19,489 bases of DNA from Chloroflexota bacterium (GTDB taxonomy: Bacteria > Chloroflexota > Anaerolineae > Aggregatilineales > Aggregatilineaceae): contig JACRBK010000082.1 of NCBI GenBank assembly GCA_016234525.1, forward strand, positions 1-19,489, read 5' to 3'. The notes below the pieces were generated by a model, which worked only from the letters and a program-made list of their open reading frames with translations, was not told the DNA's origin and ran no database searches. Below, in pieces: positions 15,391 to 19,489 of this stretch (its first letter is position 1; each line of letters opens with the position of its first letter). The translations under genes were made by a program, and so were the position numbers.

Positions 15391-15462
15391 GTAGGGAAAC
15401 GGCGCCGCCGCGCCCGGTTTTTCCCCTCCCTACTGCGCTTGGATGGTGGAGAGGGGAAAGAT
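15391..15462. repeat. Shared GC block plus imperfect C-rich palindrome
   Basis: GTAGGGAAACGGC leads into CCGCCGCGCCC (15405-15415), identical to 7651-7661. It is followed by TTTTTCCCCTCC (15418-15429) and GGAGAGGGGAAA (15448-15459), an imperfect inverted repeat. No coding potential is evident. Confidence 0.5.
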
Positions 15463-15483
15463 CAGGCCGTAAGCTCGCTTTTT

Positions 15484-15536
15484 ACTGAAAACTGTTAACT
15501 GAAAACAGTCAACTCGTCTTTTGCTGACAGCTATAA
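15484..15536. repeat. Phased heptamer array overlapping the gatA stop codon
   Basis: Five 7-bp units run in register from ACTGAAA (15484-15490) to ACTCGTC (15512-15518). After four bases come GCTGACA (15523-15529) and GCTATAA (15530-15536). The last unit contains the complement of the gatA stop (15531-15533). These are the same RCTRANN units as at 2351 and 7685. Confidence 0.65.
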
Positions 15537-16991
15537 GGGCGGGCGGCGTGTATGCCAATCCGTCGCCTGCTGATAGGCGTGCGCGGCGCGCAGCACCGTA
15601 GGCTCATCAAACGCCGGACCGATCACTTGCAGACCAATCGGCAGGCCGTCGTCATCATAACCACATGGCACGACAGCCCCCACGATCCCCGCCAGACTGG
15701 CTGAGAGGGTAAACACGTCAGAGAGATACATTTGCAGCGGATCATCCGCCTTTTCGCCGATCTTAAAGGCTGTAGTCGGCGTGGTGGGCGAGAGAATTAC
15801 ATCTACTTTTTCAAATGCCTGTTCGAAATCTTGTTTGATCAGGGTGCGGACCTTCTGCGCTTTTAAATAATAAGCGTCATAGTATCCGGCAGACAGCGCA
15901 TAGGTTCCGAGCATGATCCGGCGCTTGACTTCGTGGCCGAAACCCTGACCGCGCGTGGCTTTATAAGTGGGCCACATTTCGCCCTGCGAATGGCGCGGGC
16001 CATAACGCACGCCGTCAAAACGGGCGAGGTTTGCCGACGCTTCAGAGGGCGCGATCAGATAATAGACCGGCAGCGCGTATTCAGTATGGGGCAGGCTGAT
16101 CTCGCACACCTCGGCCCCGCCCGCCGCCATTTGTTCAATCGCTGCCCGCACAGCGCGCTCGATTTCCGGTTGCAACCCGCCGATAAAATATTCTTTCGGC
16201 ACGCCGATGCGTAGGCCGCGAATGTCCCCCGTCAGGGCGGCGGAATAGTCCGGTACGGGCAGGGGCATACTGGTGCTGTCGCGGGGATCATGCCCGGCGA
16301 TAGTGCCGAGCAGCAGCGCCACATCTTCGACCGTGCGTCCGAATGTACCGATCTGATCCAGCGACGACGCAAACGCGATCAAGCCGTAACGCGACACCCG
16401 CCCATAGGAGGGTTTGATCGCGCTGATCCCGCACAGCGCCGCTGGTTGGCGCACGCTGCCGCCGGTATCGGTGCCGAGTGCGCCCAACGCCATGCCTGCC
16501 GCGACGGCTGCCGCGCTGCCGCCGCTGCTGCCCCCTGGCACACGATCCAGATCCCAGGGGTTATGCGTGGTGAAATAGCCCGAATTTTCGGTGGATGATC
16601 CCATCGCAAATTCATCAGTGTTGGTTTTGCCCAACATCACCGCCCCGGCGTCAAACAGCTTTTGGACCGCCGTCCCAGTATAGGGCGGGACAAAACCCTC
16701 TAGAATATGCGATCCGCAGGTGGTCGGAACCCCCTTTGTAATCAGCACATCTTTGATCGCCAGTGGGATTCCCAACAGCGGCGCATCGTCGCCCTGTTGG
16801 CGGCGCTGATCGGCTTGGGCTGCGGCATCGAGCGCTTTCTCGTCGGTGATCGTCAGGAAGGCGCGAATCTGGGGATCGAGTGCATGAATCCGGTCCAGAT
16901 GCGCCTGGGTTAACTGCACGGCAGAAATATCGCCCGCGCGGAGTTTGTCCCGCGCCTGCGTGATCGTAAGATCGGTCAAATCGGTGGTCAT
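15531..16991 (-). CDS. gatA: Glutamyl/aspartyl-tRNA amidotransferase subunit A
   Basis: Glutaminase subunit of GatCAB, which converts Glu-tRNA(Gln) and/or Asp-tRNA(Asn) to Gln-tRNA and Asn-tRNA in organisms lacking the direct synthetases. 486 residues, full length. The amidase-signature catalytic triad is present: K80 in LAIKDV (77-82), cis-Ser S155 in PGGSSGGSAAAVAAG (152-166) and nucleophile S179 in GTDTGGSVRQPA (173-184). Also seen are GKTNTDEFAMGSS (121-133), KPSYGRVSRYGLIAFASS and VPKEYF. The ATG is at 16991; its AAGGAA overlaps the stop of the upstream response regulator, whose gene ends 8 bp earlier, so the two are coupled. gatB and gatC are not in the window, which is common outside Firmicutes. 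A plain amidase is less likely given the close match to GatA motifs. Confidence 0.95.
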   Translation of the reverse strand: MTTDLTDLTITQARDKLRAGDISAVQLTQAHLDRIHALDPQIRAFLTITDEKALDAAAQADQRRQQGDDAPLLGIPLAIKDVLITKGVPTTCGSHILEGFVPPYTGTAVQKLFDAGAVMLGKTNTDEFAMGSSTENSGYFTTHNPWDLDRVPGGSSGGSAAAVAAGMALGALGTDTGGSVRQPAALCGISAIKPSYGRVSRYGLIAFASSLDQIGTFGRTVEDVALLLGTIAGHDPRDSTSMPLPVPDYSAALTGDIRGLRIGVPKEYFIGGLQPEIERAVRAAIEQMAAGGAEVCEISLPHTEYALPVYYLIAPSEASANLARFDGVRYGPRHSQGEMWPTYKATRGQGFGHEVKRRIMLGTYALSAGYYDAYYLKAQKVRTLIKQDFEQAFEKVDVILSPTTPTTAFKIGEKADDPLQMYLSDVFTLSASLAGIVGAVVPCGYDDDGLPIGLQVIGPAFDEPTVLRAAHAYQQATDWHTRRPPL

Positions 16992-16999
16992 AAAGTTCC

Positions 17000-17824
17000 T
17001 TAGTGTGGCGGCTCCACGAGTTTGATTTTGAGCGACATCAGTGGTTCCTGGCGCTCCTCATCGGTGCCGGGTTTGATCAACATATAACCCCGGTCAGCAT
17101 CCCCGAAGTTATAAAGGGTCTTCACCCGTTCGGTAAAACGTTCGGTCAGAGTTGTAACAAACGTTTCGATAGTCAGCGTATGGGTAAAGATCACAAAATG
17201 AGCTTCTTCCGGCGTGCCGATAAAGTCATTGGGGGTGCCGAGATCGGTGATCAGCCCACTGAGAACCTGGCCTGCAAGACCCAACGCCTCATCAGCGGAG
17301 AGGAATCCATAGGCTTCTCGAAATGCGCTGAATCCCGACAGGGTAATATCCAGATGATGCCAGCCTTCACGCTCTAACAGGCGGTTGTGTTCTGCATCGA
17401 TCATCGGGCCAGAAGGCAGCCCGGTGCGCGCTTCGTGCAGATGATCTCGTGAAGCCCGGCGGATCGATCCCTGCACACGCAGCCTCAGTTCTTCAATATC
17501 AAACGGCTTAGTCACATAATCGTCTGCGCCCAGTTCTAGCCCGGCGACCTTATCGGCGCGGGCGTCGCGTTGGGTCAAAAAAGTAATAGGAATATATTTG
17601 GTCAGGGTGGTTGTGCGCAGCGCTTTGCACACGTCGAAGCCGTCCATATCTGGCAGCATCACATCCAGCAGCACCAGGTTGGGGAACTTGGAGCGGCTGA
17701 GGGTAATACCTTCCGCGCCTTCTTCGGCGTGGAAAACTTCATACCCCTGGCTTTCGAAGAACGTTACCAGCATCTCGGAGACATCTACATCATCTTCGAT
17801 AATCAGCAGGCGTTTTTTGGGCAT
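17000..17824 (-). CDS. Response regulator with degenerate GGDEF-like output domain
   Basis: 274 residues from ATG 17824, chosen over GTG 17842 because AAAGG and GGAGG lie just upstream and the REC domain starts at once. REC domain 4-118: acidic pair D11-D12, phosphoacceptor D54 in LLDVMLPDMDGFDV (52-65), T84 and K106 in KPFD, all intact. After a helical linker, residues 133-270 look like a GGDEF fold. TGLPSGPMIDAE (134-145) matches the TGLPNR start, and ADEALGLAGQVLSGLI (177-192) matches the helix before the active site. The GG(D/E)EF loop itself reads GTPEEAHF (203-210). Cyclase activity is therefore unlikely, and the domain may bind a nucleotide or a partner. No sensor kinase is adjacent. 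It is transcribed leftwards and coupled to gatA by an 8-bp gap, an odd pairing for a signalling gene. Confidence 0.88.
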   Translation of the reverse strand: MPKKRLLIIEDDVDVSEMLVTFFESQGYEVFHAEEGAEGITLSRSKFPNLVLLDVMLPDMDGFDVCKALRTTTLTKYIPITFLTQRDARADKVAGLELGADDYVTKPFDIEELRLRVQGSIRRASRDHLHEARTGLPSGPMIDAEHNRLLEREGWHHLDITLSGFSAFREAYGFLSADEALGLAGQVLSGLITDLGTPNDFIGTPEEAHFVIFTHTLTIETFVTTLTERFTERVKTLYNFGDADRGYMLIKPGTDEERQEPLMSLKIKLVEPPH

Positions 17825-17853
17825 ATAACCTTTTGCCTCCACAGGCCTATCGG

Positions 17854-17948
17854 TTCACCTACCCCCACCCCTTCGTCCCCCCGCCGAGGGAGAGGGGAAA
17901 CGCCTCTTCTCCCCTCGTGGGAGAAGGGGATGGGGGATGAGGGGTGAA
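17854..17948. repeat. 95-bp C-rich inverted repeat
   Basis: The outer arms TTCACC (17854-17859) and GGTGAA (17943-17948) bound an element with C-rich left and G-rich right halves. Pairing segments include CCCCTTC/GAAGGGG and internal GAGAGGGG/CCCCTC stretches. It lies just upstream of the response regulator start, so it would be in that gene's leader or promoter region. It is the longest of the C-rich palindromes here. Confidence 0.65.
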
Positions 17949-18150
17949 TAGATACGGCGTTAACAAAAAATCTACTCTAGTTTACCAAAAAATAGACATT
18001 CTCCGAAAATGTTTTTTGACGCCCCATTTTCCCCGGTGTTGTAGAGGTTCTGTGGGGGCAGTCGGTATGCAGTAGGTTGGGCGTAGAGTGCTCGTGCGCT
18101 GTCCAACGGTTCACACTGGCGGAGAATTTTGATAGACTCTATGTATCTAA
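17949..18150. other. Divergent intergenic region between the response regulator and L,D-transpeptidase genes
   Basis: About 200 bp without a gene. The first 60 bp are A/T-rich. On the minus strand they contain GGTAAACT (17986-17979), a possible -10 for the response regulator with no good -35. Positions 18071-18107 hold a weak inverted repeat (GTTGG at 18076-18080, CCAAC at 18103-18107). Its opening, GTAGGTTGGGC, resembles widespread bacterial intergenic repeats. Nothing else is recognisable. Confidence 0.4.
18110..18138 (+). promoter_or_regulatory. Putative promoter of the L,D-transpeptidase gene
   Basis: TTCACA (18110-18115, 5 of 6 matches) and TAGACT (18133-18138, 4 of 6 matches) are spaced 17 bp apart. 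Transcription would begin near 18145, shortly before the candidate starts at 18157 and 18172. Confidence 0.35.
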
Positions 18151-18171
18151 TTGGTCATGAGAGTAAGCATA

Positions 18172-19383
18172 ATGCAAGCGCAACCACACCCACAACCTAC
18201 CCGTTCGCAGCACCCACACCACCCTCAACAGCCGCCGCAGCCGCCGCGCTCGCGCCGTGATGCGCCGCCGCGCCGCCGTCCGATTCCCTGGTGGATCGTC
18301 GCCGGAATGACAGCTGCCGCCGCCATCGTGGTCTTGAGCATGTTTGTTCTGCTCGTGGTGGTGTTATACCCTTCTGAAGATCGGATTGCTTCAGGGGTGG
18401 CGGTCGCGGGCGTTCCGGTGGGTGGTGAAACATCCAGCAGCGCAGCCGCCGCGCTGCAACAGGCCGGTTTCGCCAGCCAGCCAGTTGTTTTGACCGATGG
18501 GGATCGCCGTTGGTCCGTGCCATTGGGCGAATTGGGCGTGCAGGTCGATATTGACTCGACGGTGCAGCTTGCCCACGATGCGCCCGCCGGAACCAACGTG
18601 CAGCCCTGGTACACCATTGATTTTACCCAGACTCAAAACGCGCTGGTTGCCTTGAGCAGCCAGGTAAATATCTCCGCTATACCGGGGCAGGCCGGGCGCT
18701 CGATAGACATCCCGGTAGTGCTGAACCGTCTCTATATCAATCTGTCCGGCGAACTCAGCGATGGGGTGATAGAACTGAGCATGATCGTGGTCGAACCGCC
18801 GCAAGCTCAGCCTTCTGCCGGAAATTATACCGGGCAGACCTCGACCCATATTGTCGAACAGGGGCAGGAACTCGCGCTGATCGCTGAGCTGTATGACGTG
18901 TCGATGCAGGATATTGTGGCGATCAACCAGCTCGAAAACCCGGATCTGCTGTTCATCGGCCAAGAACTAACCATTCCCGCCGCCGGGTTGTACACGCCCA
19001 CTGCCGCCGAAGCCCCTGCCGCGCCGCTGGCGTCTGGCAAAGCGATTGTGGTTTCGACCATCGATCAGCGGATTTACGCCTATGAAAACGGGCAGTTGAT
19101 CCATTCGCACCTGGTTTCAACTGGCCTACCTGATACGCCTACCGTCTTGGGCGACTACCGGATTTACAAGAAGTACGAGAAAACCAACATGAGCGGGCCG
19201 GACTATTTCCTGCCGGACGTGCCCTATACCATGTATTTCTACCAGGGGTATGGCATTCATGGGACGTATTGGCATAACAGCTTTGGCCGCCCGATGAGTC
19301 ATGGCTGCGTGAATCTGCCCACGCCGGAGGCTCAGTGGTTCTTTAATTGGGCTGAAGAAGGTACATTGGTGCGGGTGATCTAA
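18172..19383 (+). CDS. Membrane-anchored L,D-transpeptidase (YkuD) with LysM domain
   Basis: Peptidoglycan cross-linking enzyme or relative, acting outside the membrane; 403 residues from ATG 18172. ATG 18157 and TTG 18151 are in-frame alternatives, and the only ribosome-site candidate is GAGAG at 18159-18163. Layout: a cytoplasmic Pro/His/Gln/Arg-rich tail (1-38), one TM (40-66), a domain at about 70-210 resembling the PG_binding_4 type (VAVAGVPVGGETSSSAAAAL, 76-95), LysM at about 225-268 (HIVEQGQELALIAELYDVS in its first half, FIGQELTIP at its end), a Pro/Ala linker (269-288), and the YkuD catalytic domain (290-403). The active site is H363 in GIHGTYW (361-367) and C379 in SHGCVNLP (376-383), both intact. 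It stands alone, divergent from the response regulator. The product is likely to be firmly wall-associated. Confidence 0.92.
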   Translation: MQAQPHPQPTRSQHPHHPQQPPQPPRSRRDAPPRRRPIPWWIVAGMTAAAAIVVLSMFVLLVVVLYPSEDRIASGVAVAGVPVGGETSSSAAAALQQAGFASQPVVLTDGDRRWSVPLGELGVQVDIDSTVQLAHDAPAGTNVQPWYTIDFTQTQNALVALSSQVNISAIPGQAGRSIDIPVVLNRLYINLSGELSDGVIELSMIVVEPPQAQPSAGNYTGQTSTHIVEQGQELALIAELYDVSMQDIVAINQLENPDLLFIGQELTIPAAGLYTPTAAEAPAAPLASGKAIVVSTIDQRIYAYENGQLIHSHLVSTGLPDTPTVLGDYRIYKKYEKTNMSGPDYFLPDVPYTMYFYQGYGIHGTYWHNSFGRPMSHGCVNLPTPEAQWFFNWAEEGTLVRVI

Positions 19384-19489
19384 TTCAAAACGGCCTCACC
19401 CCCTAAGGCTTGTCCGGTACTAGGCCAGCAGAGTTGCCAGGGCGCCGGCGGGGCGACCGAGGCGGCGATTGATGAAAAGGCCGATGTTA
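19384..19489. other. Right-edge gap with a partial C-rich repeat
   Basis: GGCCTCACCCCCTA (19392-19405) is the left half of the C-rich repeat family seen at 15331-15369; the matching G-rich half is absent. The rest overlaps a possible minus-strand reading frame, listed separately. Confidence 0.4.
19420..19489 (-). CDS. C-terminal tail of an unidentified minus-strand gene or broken gene
   Basis: Reading leftwards from the edge, 22 codons are open, giving NIGLFINRRLGRP followed by AGALATLLA, and then TAG (19422-19420). The mix of an amphipathic basic turn and a small-residue hydrophobic stretch looks like a membrane-protein fragment. It vaguely recalls the chromate-transporter (ChrA) pattern. 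It ends abruptly beside a truncated C-rich repeat, so it may be a truncated or disrupted gene. Too short to be sure it is coding. Confidence 0.25.
   Translation of the reverse strand, partial: NIGLFINRRLGRPAGALATLLA

Noticed and set aside
18076..18107. Hairpin in the divergent gap as a terminator or operator
   Set aside because: Only 5 bp of each arm pair (GTTGG/CCAAC), with a 22-bp loop. Too weak to call.

Overview
The window looks like the chromosome of a Chloroflexota bacterium, probably an Anaerolineae-type lineage. This is inferred, not proven. The evidence is moderately GC-rich coding sequence, Sec signal peptides ending in the A-Q-D style common in that phylum, an L,D-transpeptidase with a Pro/His/Arg-rich cytoplasmic tail, and gaps filled with C-rich palindromes and short dispersed repeats. 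I saw no tRNA, rRNA, CRISPR array, transposase or phage gene.

Positions 1-13148 hold a nucleoside uptake and breakdown locus. A nucleoside hydrolase, cut by the left edge, is transcribed leftwards from 747. Divergent from it runs a rightward set: a BMP-family nucleoside-binding protein (954-2135), a strong hairpin terminator, a 187-bp inverted-repeat element, a two-NBD ABC ATPase (2427-3974), two permeases (3971-6094 and 6098-7558), an ADP-ribosylglycohydrolase (7734-8753), a PfkB sugar/nucleoside kinase (8781-9743), pseudouridine-5'-phosphate glycosidase psuG (9765-10673), a DinB-family protein (10678-11190) and two more nucleoside hydrolases (11192-12148, 12174-13148). Read together, the transporter imports nucleosides. 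The kinase plus PsuG would degrade pseudouridine to uracil and ribose 5-phosphate, and the hydrolases would split ordinary nucleosides into base and ribose. The ADP-ribosylglycohydrolase would deal with ADP-ribose-type N-glycosides.

The most unusual object is the first permease. It is about twice the normal length, because two extra membrane segments and two tandem extracytoplasmic beta domains (PPC-like) are inserted in its first external loop. The partner binding protein has no lipobox, so these domains are candidates for a docking or tethering device. The second permease carries four additional C-terminal membrane segments.

Positions 13230-15266 hold a UPF0173 metallo-beta-lactamase-fold hydrolase with its own terminator and a membrane-anchored SGNH-type hydrolase. 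Positions 15531-17824 (minus strand) hold a response regulator with a degenerate GGDEF-like output domain, followed 8 bp later by gatA. Positions 18172-19383 hold a membrane-anchored LysM/YkuD L,D-transpeptidase. The right edge has the tail of an unidentified minus-strand reading frame.

The larger gaps are not random. Three of them (2204-2390, 7685-7719, 15484-15536) carry perfectly phased 7-bp repeats with consensus RCTRANN. Two of those gaps also carry, in the same order, a C-rich palindrome and a shared CCGCCGCGCCC block, which suggests a mosaic mobile or structural element.
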